Positions 9,461 to 19,521 of a stretch of DNA of 64,000 bases are shown here, piece by piece (the first letter of the stretch is position 1; each line of letters starts with the position of its first letter). The notes under the pieces were generated by a model, which saw only the letters and a program-made list of their open reading frames with translations, was not told where the DNA came from and did no database searches. The translations under genes were made by a program, and so were the position numbers. This DNA comes from Labia minor (lineage: Eukaryota; Arthropoda; Insecta; Dermaptera; Spongiphoridae): NCBI GenBank assembly GCA_963082975.1, contig OY720346.1:50006296-50070295 (forward strand), in the 5' to 3' direction.

Positions 9461-10350
9461 ATTTATCCTATATATATATATATGAGTAAATTTTTAAGAA
9501 TTAATTAAATTGAATATATTTTTATTATGGTATAATATCATTTTAATTTTCCATTTTTGTTTTATTTTTTGTTATAATATCTATTTCATTTTCATATTTA
9601 TCTTACCTTGATTTATTTCATCATTATAAATAAATAAATATTTTAAAAAGAATAGCACTACCAATCAATAAAAATATAATAATAATGGATAATAAATTAT
9701 TTATATTTATGTATACTAATACAACTATTATTATTTCCATGTAGAGATCGATGAACAATTAAATTTTCAATAAAAAATCAAATTAACAATGCTATTAACT
9801 ACAAGTATGCATAGATCATTTAATGCATATAATAATATAAAGACAATTTATTATTTTATTTAATGTTTGTTGTATTCTACTATAAAACGATTTATATGAA
9901 AATATATACATATTTATATAGATATGTGTATATTATATTTTCTCAACAGGAAGGAGTATAAAAGCTCAACTTGACAGATATATTTTATATATAATATTTA
10001 TCTCTATCATAACAACAGGTACAGAAAGAAAAAAATATATTTTAACATCTTTTTCTCTCTGTTTTTTATAATATACATATTTTAAAGAGAAACATTTAAA
10101 AGAATGGAGATTCAAAGATTTATTTTTATTGTTTTCATGTAATCCTTCACTTTATTTTAATTTTGAACAATTATTTAAACAAAAAAAAAAAAAAAAAATA
10201 AACATGAATATTATATATATGTACATATTTTTTCTGTAAATAAAAATATTCATACTAAATATACATAGGCGAGAAAATAAAAATTCAAATACCAACAAGT
10301 TGTGCTAAGCAAATAAATGTTTTTTGCCTATATGCCTATATATTTCATTC
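9461..10350. other. AT-rich stretch without recognised genes
   Basis: Low-complexity A/T sequence with a TATA run near 9470, an A-run near 10180, and no terminal repeats, domains or exon-like islands that I can identify. Confidence 0.6.
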
Positions 10351-10358
10351 CTCTAAAT

Positions 10359-11262
10359 CAGTGATTCCCAAAGTGGGCGTTACCGCCCCCTCGTGGGTGC
10401 TGCAGCGATCTAAGGAGGCAGTGATGGCCACAGGTGCATTTAGGGAAAATTACGAGGGGGGTTCACAAAGTAGGTTACGTTTTGGAATTAAGACAAAACT
10501 AGTACAGGAAAATGTTTTTTATTATATACATTTGAAAGAGCAACTAAAAGTCTATTTTTCTACATAATCGCCAAAAAAGTTGAGACATTTATCGTACTGA
10601 TGAAATCCCTTCCTCATAGAAATCCGCCGCCTGAGTGAGGTACCCACCTGGCACAAAACTTAAGGTAGCCTAACTTTTGAGAAACAATTTCGTAGCGTGA
10701 AATTTGCGGAAAACTAAAGGAAAGTTCGGTTATGGTGAAACTACGGTGGAAAAATGAAAAAATTAGAGGAAACCGTCATTTCACCATAACCGAACTTTCC
10801 TTCAGTTTTCCACAAATTTCACGCTACGAAATTGTTTTTTCAAATGTTAGGCTACCATAAGTTTCTATGAGAAGGGAATTTCGTAGTTCGTTCATCGGTA
10901 CGATAAATGTCAACTTTTTTGGCGATTATGTAGAAAAATAGTCTTTTAGTTGCTCTTTCAAATGTATATAATAAAAAACATTTTCCTGTACTAGTTTTGT
11001 CTTAATTCCAAAACGTAATCTACTTTGTGAATCCCCCTCGTATATTAATTTTCTATTTTGAGTTCCATAAATAGCTAATTGAAATTATGTAATTTCAATG
11101 TTTCTAATTAACACCTTTATTTATAATATTTTGCGATAAGGTACATTTATCTTTAATATGTTTAATTGTTATTAAAATTTTAAAAAAGTAAATTTATATG
11201 GGGCGCTGAGTAAATTTTTTTCTGGAATTAGGGCGCTTGGCCAAATAGTTTGGGAACCACTG
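10359..11262. mobile_element. hAT-like element with terminal inverted repeats
   Basis: It starts CAGTGATTCCCAAAG and ends with the complement of CAGTGGTTCCCAAACTA; CAGNGGTTCCCAA-type ends are known in hAT elements. The flanks CTCTAAAT (10351-10358) and ATCTAAAT (11263-11270) match at 7 of 8 positions, fitting the 8-bp hAT target duplication. The interior is largely occupied by a 588-bp mariner-derived palindrome, so the original element was only about 316 bp and non-coding. Confidence 0.85.
10453..11040. mobile_element. Mariner-derived foldback (long palindrome) flanked by TA
   Basis: Both ends read CGAGGGGGRTTCACAAAGTA inwards and TA lies directly outside each, the target duplication of mariner elements. 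The two arms of roughly 290 bp are inverted copies of each other and meet near 10745-10755. Each arm carries the end of a mariner transposase: the minus strand of the left arm near 10550-10600 reads YDKCLNFFGDYVEK and a stop. It therefore looks like two mariner 3' ends joined head to head. It lacks the catalytic domain and is inserted in a hAT-like element. Confidence 0.9.
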
Positions 11263-11270
11263 ATCTAAAT

Positions 11271-11938
11271 CAATTTTTTTTTATTGTTTGAATATTTATT
11301 GTTAAATATTTTTATAGTTTAAATTTGAGTTAATTAAAAATAAATATAAGTAATAATTAATTGATATGCATTGGTAATCATCCAAATATTATATGTTTCT
11401 CTAACATAATTCTGTCTTACAATTAGTATATTCGTTATTTTTTCGCCAGTGTGAATGATATGTAGTGAATATATTATATCATATATGAGTATCAATAGGA
11501 AAATTTTACAAATGAAATATTAAAGAAAAATTGTTAAATGAAAAAATATCCCGACTGATAGCAAATTCGTATTTAAATTTTAATTTAATTTTTAGAATCG
11601 GCAGTGATAAGTCTATTACTATTCCTAGTAATTGTATTAATCAAAATTAGAAATTTTTTTCCTCTAATTAATAACATAAGAGATAAAGAATGATGTAAGG
11701 AATATAATAATATAATATAATAATATTTTGTAATAAAATAATAATTATAATTTTTCTAAAGTTAAGTTATAGGTGGGAATAAGAACGCAAATAAAGTCGA
11801 ACTGGTACTTACACCAGAAGAATTTATACTTTACCCTCTAAACAAAAATAAATAAATATTTTGATTTTAAAATAAAAAAAAAAGTATTATTTATTAAAAG
11901 ATATTTGATATTTATTAAACTAACTAAATAAATAATTA
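11271..11938. other. AT-rich stretch without recognised genes
   Basis: A/T-rich sequence with short runs of ATA repeats near 11700. No domains, terminal repeats or splice-like islands seen. Confidence 0.6.
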
Positions 11939-12440
11939 CGAGATGGTCAATAAGTCCGTGACATTTTGCATTTCCTGTCTCTTGAAAGGACAACACTCCT
12001 CATGACAGCAACCAATTCAATCAGTTGACTCCTGTCGAAATTTTAACCAGCTGGGTCTTTTAGTTTTTGTTTAACATCCATTAATAGCAGACTACCTCGT
12101 GATTTGAGAAGAAATGAAAAAAGTGAATTTCGTGTGCTTATTATTTTTTTGCTGAAAAAAAAAATCCCTGAAACCGAGTTTTTGCGCCGTTTCGTAACAG
12201 TATATGAAACGTGGATCCACCACAACACTCCAGAGACCAAACATCGGTCAAAACAGTGGGTTTCTCGGGGTGGATCGGCATAAAAGATGTCGACAAATCT
12301 TATTTTTTGGAAGAGATAAAAATAAATTGAAGAAATATTGGACGATGTGTATAGAGCTCAAAGGAGACTAGATTAAAAAAAAAATTATCCAAAAACCTGT
12401 ATTTTATTCAAAAAGTCACGGACTTATTGACCTGTCCTTG
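11939..12440 (+). mobile_element. Defective mariner element (502 bp)
   Basis: The ends share GGTCAATAAGTCCGTGAC in inverted orientation and are flanked by TA (11937-11938 and 12441-12442). About 1.3 kb is the usual mariner length, so most of the transposase gene has been lost by internal deletion. The remaining coding sequence is described separately. Confidence 0.92.
12114..12283 (+). pseudogene. Mariner transposase remnant with an altered catalytic residue
   Basis: KSEFRVLI near 12123 matches the usual N-terminus of mariner transposases. After a deletion the frame resumes at 12185 as RRFVTVYETWIHHNTPETKH and ends at a stop at 12281. The family motif is DETWIH, whose D is the first metal-binding catalytic residue; here it is Y (codon TAT at 12203). 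The start ATG at 12114 is out of frame with the N-terminal motif. Internal deletion, frameshift and the lost D all show that it is dead. Confidence 0.9.
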
Positions 12441-12517
12441 TATCATTTATGATGACAATAAAAAAATCACTTCAAAACATTTATAATTCATAGTTATTTT
12501 ATATATATATATATAAG

Positions 12518-12658
12518 ATGTCTGTTAGTCGATTTATTAGACTTCATGGATTGTATCCAATGGTACAATATTCTGCTACCAAAGCCCGTAGTACCACTTC
12601 CATTTGTGTGCGACGTGACCATTGCGTCGTTTTGTCATTACCGGACCGTAAATTCTGA
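12518..12658 (+). other. Small open frame of 46 codons, possible first exon
   Basis: ATG at 12518 opens MSVSRFIRLHGLYPMVQYSA and continues with a serine- and arginine-rich stretch to a TGA at 12656. It is clearly GC-richer than its surroundings. A GTAAAT near 12648 could serve as a 5' splice site shortly before the stop. The arginine/serine-rich, acid-poor N-terminus would suit a mitochondrial presequence, but that is speculation. A frame of this length can arise by chance. Confidence 0.22.
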
Positions 12659-13269
12659 ATAAGCTTATGGTTTTATTATTTTTTTTATAAAGAAATTACT
12701 GCATGAGAAAATAATAAAAGGTACTTAAGAAGAAAAAGGGTTGGTTTTCTTTTTATTGTTTTTAAAGGAATACTTCGTCATTGTACAGTTTTTCTAGTTT
12801 CTTAATAAAGGTTTTCAAGATATAATAATAATAATAAAATAATAATAATATTAATAATAAACAACCGAAAAGTAAACATTGGTTGAAAAGAAATTTAGAA
12901 TTTAGAAAAATTTTAAAATTTCTGAATTTTTAATGATTAACAACAACCAACTGATGTAATGGATTCCATAGAGGCGAATCAAATTGAAGCCACCTTTTCT
13001 TCGGCCTCGTCTACTTAACTTTTGAGAGAGAAGACTATCCACAGAGAAGCTCGTAATCGACGTATTTAATGGACGCACGAGATGTACACTGAAGTCATGG
13101 GAATCTCCTGCCGTGTAAACCAATGCTAAGATAATCCATTACCAGGATATAGACACCTCCTATACACAGAAGCTAAAGAAAGGATTGATATCTGAAGAGT
13201 CAAGTGGGCCAAGGTGGATTCCTTTCCCATTTAGTCCTGGCCTAAGCCCCTAACATCTATGAGATATGT
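12659..13269. other. AT-rich stretch with a GC-richer unassigned patch
   Basis: An AAT-repeat lies at 12820-12855. The patch 12950-13260 has several short open stretches and a phrase loosely like the WPxxSPDLNPIE block of Tc1-type transposases near 13215-13250, but frames are broken and no inverted ends are seen. I do not call it a gene. Confidence 0.4.
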
Positions 13270-13441
13270 CAGTGATTCTCAAAGTGGTCTATATCGACCC
13301 CAGGGGTCTATGACAACCTGCATGAGGTCTACGTCAGCAAAAAAAATAAAAAGTCGAATTGGCAGTCGTGGGACTGGCCGACAGAAGTGAAAACTTGTGC
13401 ATAAGAAATTTGAAAGCAGACGGAATGCGCACCCCAGCTTC
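13270..13441 (+). mobile_element. hAT-like terminal fragment
   Basis: CAGTGATTCTCAAAGTGGTC at 13270 is a typical hAT-like end. The following 170 bases are GC-richer than the background. No matching opposite end or 8-bp duplication is visible before the TA microsatellite at 13462, so it is a truncated copy. Confidence 0.55.
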
Positions 13442-13461
13442 ACGAGAAAAATGAAATTTAT

Positions 13462-13465
13462 ATAC

Positions 13466-13504
<39 letters not shown>
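13462..13504 (+). repeat. (TA)n microsatellite
   Basis: An uninterrupted run of about 21 TA units. Similar runs occur near 965-982, 4463-4482, 22180-22200, 46613-46644 and 51617-51637. Confidence 0.95.
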
Positions 13505-13509
<5 letters not shown>

Positions 13510-13563
13510 CATAATTATTTTTTTCAGCAAACTGATTATTATTACAAAAATATTAAAAATACG

Positions 13564-13750
13564 ATGTGTATGAATATATATATATGTCTGTCTGTCTGTG
13601 TGTGTGTCTGTCAAATACTCAAAAACTACCCGTCCGATTGCGATGAAACTTTCAGGGATTGTTGTGGGCGTCCCAGGGAAGGTTTTAGTGTAGTTAAATC
13701 CAAAATTAATTTATCCAAAATTAATTTAAATAGTAATATTTTGGTAAAAG
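13564..13750 (+). mobile_element. Helitron/Helentron-like internal segment with GTCT microsatellite
   Basis: GTCTGTCTGTCTGTGTGTGTG is followed by AAAACTACCCGTCCGATTGC and GGGCGTCCCAGGGAAGG. A short tetranucleotide microsatellite next to such a block is typical of DINE-1/HINE-type repeats. It has no second copy in this window and its ends are not defined. The right duplication arm begins directly after it. Confidence 0.45.
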
Positions 13751-14188
13751 TCTATTTATGGTTACATTGAAAAATTTACAATAAATAAATAAAAATAATT
13801 GGAAATCTTTTCAACTTATTATTTTGATAAATTTTATTAATATTTTTAATTTTTTTTAAACTGCCAAAAATAACATACCCATAATAATAGTTGTAATAAA
13901 AATAAAAATATAAATCACAATGTAAGTAAAATATTGAATCGTTTTATTTATATTGTTTCAATTATTGTTTGAATATTTATTAAATTTATATATAGATTAA
14001 TTTACATGTTTAAATGTATATTTAATAAATTTATTTATTGATTCTTAATATTAATAATTCCAATTACTTTCTTGAAATTTTTTTTTATTTAAAAGCATAT
14101 TCAGCATATCTCGCAAATTTAAATTGGATTAAATAACATATATTAATTTAAATTAAATTAAATTAATTCAATTATAAATTAAAATTAA

Positions 14189-16229
14189 TCTATATATATA
14201 AAGGAGACTGTTTGTATGTATGTATGTAATTCGTTTACTTTTTTGCTGTCATAGTTTAATATGTTAAAATGTAAGTTATTTACATTTTAACATAAAATAG
14301 AAAATATATTATTTAAGGATTAAAGAATAAAAATAGAAAGTAAATTAGTGAATATTTTAAAAATTAGACAATTTGTGGAAGTTGAAATAACTAAGAAATG
14401 AGAGGTGGAGGGGATGAGGAGAGAGGTGAGAGTGTGTGTGAGCGGGAGAGAGAGAGATTTAAAGTTTATATATAGTTCTCCGTGTTGTTCATTCAAGAGC
14501 CAGGCGTGGCCCACTGACTGGCGGACTCATTTTACACAATGTATATAACTAGCAATCAAAGAATTATTATAAATTTTAACTTTTTATTTTAAATTCTAAT
14601 ATTAAAATATCATTTCAATTAAATAATTTATTCTAAAAGTTCTCATTTTAATTAATATAATAAAATATTTAAATCATATTTAACTTAAATTATTTTGTAT
14701 TTATTTTTTCCATATTTGAATAGGTACTTCTTTTATTTTAAGGGAGGGAATTAACTATGATCTAAAAAAATTAATAAATGAACTTAATAATAAAAAATCA
14801 AATAAATCCATTAATTTAAATTAATACTATTAATGAATGTATATATTGTTAATTTATCTTTAGTTTTATCAATACTTTTATACCGTTAATTTTTATAAAT
14901 TAATTTTTATAAATTGTCTCAAGTCTCTAACTTTGCATTTTCTCTAATTTTATTATAATTAAAAATATTCAATAAAAATCAAACAATGAAATTAAAATAT
15001 CGAAATGAAATGATCAAGAAATATTATACTCTATTATAACATATACAATACTTATAAACTATAGGCGGAGGAAATATTAGACGATATCATTGAGGGTTCA
15101 TGCCAAATCGATCAACATTAATTAAGATATTTTCATTATGACAGATATTAAAAAAACCGCGAATTCAATATCTCTGTTCACTAATTATTTGTAGACTTTA
15201 GTAAAACCTACGCATGACTCAATAGATCCGGATAAACTTTTTCAAATTTTGATCTTAAAATTTATCTTGAAGGTAGTAAAGAAAGAGTAAGATGCGGAAA
15301 TCAATTGTAAAATATTAGGTGACCCAGACGACTTAAATATAATAGGAGATTCGGCAATTGCAATTACAGATAGCGAGGAAAAATTAATCGAGGTAGGAAA
15401 AGAGATGAGGTTTGAAATTAATAATGATAAATAAATATATTTAGAAACAAACAGGAGCAGTATTAACATACAAAATGTAGAATTTGAATATGTAGAAAAA
15501 TTGAATGTAATCACGAAGGATAATAATATTTGAGAAGAATTGAAATCGAAGTTGCAATCGGAAAACGCCTGTTATCATGCAGTAAAGAGGCTTATCTCAT
15601 CAAAATTATTATAAAAGGGAATGAAAATTAAAATATATAAAACAATTATTTTGTCTGTTGTATTATATGAGTGTTAGACATGGTCTATGATCTTTGGAGA
15701 TGAGAGTGGATTCAGAGAATAGGATTCTCCCCAGCATTTATGGGCCAAAGAAAGATGAGTACATCAGGGAATGACGTACGAGAGATGGAACAGAGGCTCA
15801 GGATAAGGACACTTGGAGAAATGTGGTTGTAGCTGCCAAGAACTTTCGAGTACCGTTGAGCCACGCATGGTCTATGACCCTGGGAGATGAGAGTAGATTC
15901 AGATTATTCTTTCCAGCATTTATTGGCCAAAGAAAGATGAGGTCACCGGGGACACTTGGAGAAATGTGGTTGTAGCTGCCAAGAACTTTCGAGTAGATAG
16001 ATATAACATATTCAATAATAATATATATAATTAATTTACTAAATAAATTAAAATATATTTTAAATAATCACACAATAAGAAATGAATGTTTTATGTTATA
16101 CATTGTTTGAAACAAAATGGATGAAAACCTTTTACTACTTTCAACCAAATACTATGTACCACTCGGGGGTACAGGGGGCGGAGCCCCCGTCTAGATGTGA
16201 AGAGCGACGAAGGAGCTCTGAGCAGCTAG
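14189..16229 (+). mobile_element. Canonical non-autonomous Helitron, copy H1 (2041 bp)
   Basis: Begins TCTATATATATAAAGGAGAC after A14188 and ends CAGCTAG before T16230, so it has the TC start, CTRR end and A/T insertion site of Helitrons. The empty site AAATTAATAAATAAT is preserved at 441-455. The 3' hairpin AGAGC/GCTCT ends 10 bases before the terminus. Near the 5' end a 13-bp perfect inverted repeat lies at 14262-14274 and 14280-14292. The interior carries a decayed reverse-transcriptase fragment, apparently captured. No Rep/helicase is encoded. A same-length copy is at 27439-29479. Confidence 0.97.
15290..15995 (+). pseudogene. Captured non-LTR reverse-transcriptase fragment in Helitron H1
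   Basis: In plus frames it reads ILGDPDDLNIIGDSAIAITD, corresponding to the catalytic YADD block (here PDD). Further on it reads KIKIYKTIILSVVLYE and TWSMIFGDESGF, the thumb-region motif seen in insect LINEs as YGCEAWSMTLGDES. Several stops and frameshifts are present. The segment ending GGAGAAATGTGGTTGTAGCT occurs twice (15813-15855 and 15952-15994), an internal duplication. It is in the same orientation as the Helitron and shared by H2 and, in longer form, H3. Confidence 0.8.
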
Positions 16230-16848
16230 TAAATAATATTTATTAAACCAGCGAAAGTTTGGCTCTTTTTTGATGGCACCACGTCACGTGTTGGCGCGTG
16301 AGATTTCCAGTGTTAAAAAATTAATTCTGGTACTTTCAGCAATTCAATTTTCGATGTTGAGATTTTGATGTTTTTGATGTTATAAATAATATTTATTAAA
16401 TTATAATTTAATTTAAATTAATAAATATTATTTAATCAAATTCAAATTTGCGAGATAGTCGAGTGGATAGTGGAGTTTTTGGCTCTTTGTTGATGGCACC
16501 ACGTCACGTGTTGGCGCGTGAGATTTCCAGTGTTAAAAAATTAATTCTGGTACTTTTAGCGATTCTATCAAGCTGAAATTCTATATATAGCAGTTTTATA
16601 CAATTATTAATCATGTGAAAAATTATCAAACATATATCTTTATTTTTACGGTCACACACACACACACACACACACATATTTAAAAATTAATTTATTAAAA
16701 TATATATTATATAATATATTATATATAGTATATAATTTAATATATATATATATTCTGAAATTAATTTTAAATTATATAAATATATTAGAAATTAATTTAA
16801 TATAATTTAACATATAATAATATATTCAAATATTTTATTTTATATATA

Positions 16849-17110
16849 CATAATTTAGTAATACTGATTATTAATGTAATATAAATAATAATATTTAATA
16901 TGGCAAATATGTAAAATTTTGTAAAGAATGTATCAGAAGTTTAGTCTCTAACATTCTGGCGTATTGCGCATGCGTATATCTGTAGGGTCGATCTCACCGG
17001 TCGGGTCGTTTTGGAACGGTCGGGTCGTTTTGGAATCTCACGCGAGTTCTATACTTTATCCCCATCCCGCAAAAGTGGTCAACGCCGCTAAAGAAGTTTT
17101 CACTTCAAAG
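16849..17110 (+). repeat. Dispersed repeat M, copy 3
   Basis: Counterpart of 1076-1366 in the right duplication arm, with two minisatellite units. The coding-like stretch reads HASSILYPHPAKVVNAAKEV, with V for L compared with copy 1. Confidence 0.75.
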
Positions 17111-17223
17111 AAATTAGGGGTCCATAAAGTGGAAATAGGGGTCTCAATTTACACTGATAGTACCTATTTATTTACATTATACTATCTTATAATTCAATAT
17201 GGCTCTAAAAAAAAGAAAAAATT

Positions 17224-17835
17224 AGCTGGAGTGTCTCCACTCGACATTCTCGGAATTTGAATTGGATTAAATAACATAATATATTATATTTAAATTAAAT
17301 TTAATTAATTATAAACTATAAATTAAAATTATTAAATACTATTTATTAAACCAGCGCATGTTTGGCTCTTTGTTGATGGCACCCTGTCACGTGTTGGCGC
17401 GTGAGATTTGCAGTGTTAAAAAAGTAATTCCAGTACTTTAAGCGATTCAATCAAGCTGAAATAATATATGTAGCAGTTTTATACAATTTTTAATCATGTG
17501 AAAAATTATCAAACAAATATCTTTATTTTTACGGTCACTTTAGTGGAAAAAAAATCAAAGCGTTGTAGGTAATGACTCTCTTCCCGTTGAACTTCATTTC
17601 TCAAAAGTTTTTAGAAAACTACGAATTTTGAATAATGCCCATGTACCAAATTTCATGATTCTAGCTCGAACCGTTTTTCCTAATCTTGTCTACATACACA
17701 CATACACACACACACACAGACATTTTTTTCAATCATAGTGAATGATTCAGGAACCTTCAAAACGTATAAAAGCATTAAAATCTCAACATCGGAAATTTTC
17801 GTGATCGCAATACTATCTCTGGCGAGATAGTAAAA
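17224..17835 (-). mobile_element. Helentron-associated-like element (HINE), copy a3
   Basis: Duplicate of the copy at 1481-2094, with the same asymmetric inverted ends, CA/TG microsatellite and CACGTG block. Both share the mutated CATTCTCGG near the 3' terminus, so this copy was made by the segmental duplication and not by independent transposition. Confidence 0.65.
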
Positions 17836-18152
17836 AGTAAAATTTTTTCCGATTTTCAATATGGCTCTAAGTATCACCAAGTGTAGCCACCCCCGATTTA
17901 TATAACAGATACACAATTTTATTTTGAGTAGTTTTAATTTAAATTTAATTAATAAATGTATAAAAGATGTGTTTTTTATTTAAGTTTTTAACACTAAACT
18001 TCACTAACAAGGTTAGAAATTTAGAAAAAATATATATCAGGTAAATAGGAGATCTACCCAAAACCGAAAAACACAAAAAAGTTTGGGAACCTCTGGGATA
18101 GGTGAATAGTTTTCAGCAAGAAAAATGCTGAAAAAGTACAAATTTGTAAATA

Positions 18153-18774
18153 TCTTATCTTATTAAGCTAGTTAAAATTGTTTGTATATATAGCCATGGG
18201 TTCTCAAAAACCGCTCTAATGATTTTTTTGAAATTCACACTAAATATAGTATTTATAAAGAAAAATTGAGTTTTATTATTCATATCTCTGGAAAAATACA
18301 TCTTCATTAGTTTTTTCTTAATTTAAATTTATATATGGATCACGTCACAAATGACATCCATATTGAAATTTGACTCCCGCCTTTTTTTAAAGGATATTGT
18401 ATTAATATTTTTTTATATTTAAAATATTTTAAAATTTTTTATTTAATTTCGAAATAAATTTAAAAATATATATTTTAATAATATTTTATAATTATAAATT
18501 ACGATATATATTTATCATTCTTCCAATAAAAAAAAAATATTCATCACTTAGAAACATACCTAATAATACATATTTATGTATTATTGAGAACCCCAAGTTC
18601 CATTCATTTTAATCAGATTGATGCAATGATGCAACATTTAATAATTGTAATAAATAATTAAAGAATTGTATATCAGCTCGGTGTCCCAAGTATTAATATT
18701 ATCAGCCAAACCCAATAATAATGAATTATTTTTTTTTAACTTAATTACCGAGCCGAGGCTTGGGGTCCCGGTAC
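18153..18774 (+). mobile_element. Helitron-like family B, copy B3 (622 bp)
   Basis: TCTTATCTTATTAAGC after A18152 and GGGGTCCCGGTAC before T18775. The terminal hairpin reads CCGAGCCGAGGCTTGG here, with one mismatch in the stem. The upstream 3'-like signal near 18670-18692 (CAGCTCGGTGTCCCAAG) is also present. This is the simplest full-length-looking copy and defines the ends of the family together with B2, B4, B5 and B6. Confidence 0.85.
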
Positions 18775-19520
18775 TAATAATACTAATAATAAATATAATT
18801 TCAATTATATAAGGAATATCTTTATTTATTTTTTATTTATATATATTTTTTAAAGATCACTTTGTTTTCTAAATGATAATTTTACCTTTTAAATAATAAT
18901 TCTCGGCCCTTGATTTTCTATAAAACGTTCGTTGAAGGAAACGTGACTTTTCACTTTTTTTCCACTAATATTGAAAGGGCAAAATAAAAGAGATAATGAA
19001 ATGAGAAAGAGAAAGCAAGAGGGAGAGAAAAAGAGAAGGTAACATGAGCGGAAAGAAGAAATGAGAAAGAAAGAAAGATTAATGTAAATGTAAATAGAGA
19101 CAATATTAATTTTAATGATGCTTTTAAAAGTTTTATCACTCCATTAAATGAAATAAATTATCGTAGAAATCTACATTTTTTGTTATTCTAAATGTAGGAG
19201 TATTATTATTTTCTTTTAAGGTCACAAGCGTGGTAGATTCAATTAATGTATTAATGTACCTATACACTATATAAACTTACTTCTAAATATAAATATTAAA
19301 ATTTAAACTTAATAATTATAAAAAACATAATATTTATATATAAATATTCATTTTATAGTTAATGTGAAATTTTATTTTTATTTTTTGTTTTTTTTAAATT
19401 ATCATTTTCAAAAAATTTTTATTTATTTATACAATCCAACATACAAATAATAATATTCTTTCTATTCATTCTTAGATTCATAGTATTTTATTTGGTAATT
19501 ATATAAACTGGTCATCCAGT
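18775..19520. other. AT-rich stretch with a purine-rich patch
   Basis: A GA-rich patch at 18975-19075 gives an artificial low-complexity S/F/L-rich frame on the minus strand. Nothing recognisable otherwise. Confidence 0.6.
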
Positions 19521-19521
19521 C

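Larger units (their letters stand above)
13751..18397 (+). repeat. Right arm of the segmental duplication, containing a Helitron insertion
   Basis: Collinear with 1-2655 once the 2041-bp Helitron at 14189-16229 is removed (2606 bases against 2655). It also carries repeat M (16849-17110), the HINE copy (17224-17835) and the start of the Helitron-like copy at 18153. Unlike the left arm, the sequence continues past GGATAT into the rest of that Helitron-like element, so this arm represents the undisturbed order at its right border. Confidence 0.9.

Noticed and set aside
12950..13260. Degenerate Tc1-type transposase
   Set aside because: Only a loose resemblance to the SPDLNPIE block; frames are broken and no inverted ends were found.
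13279..13614. 111-codon minus-strand frame
   Set aside because: It runs through the TA and GTCT microsatellites and a hAT-like fragment; composition is low complexity.
14320..15514. Frames of 64 and 90 codons in Helitron H1, repeated in H2
   Set aside because: They lie antisense to the captured reverse-transcriptase fragment or in non-coding Helitron sequence, and their duplication simply reflects the two Helitron copies.
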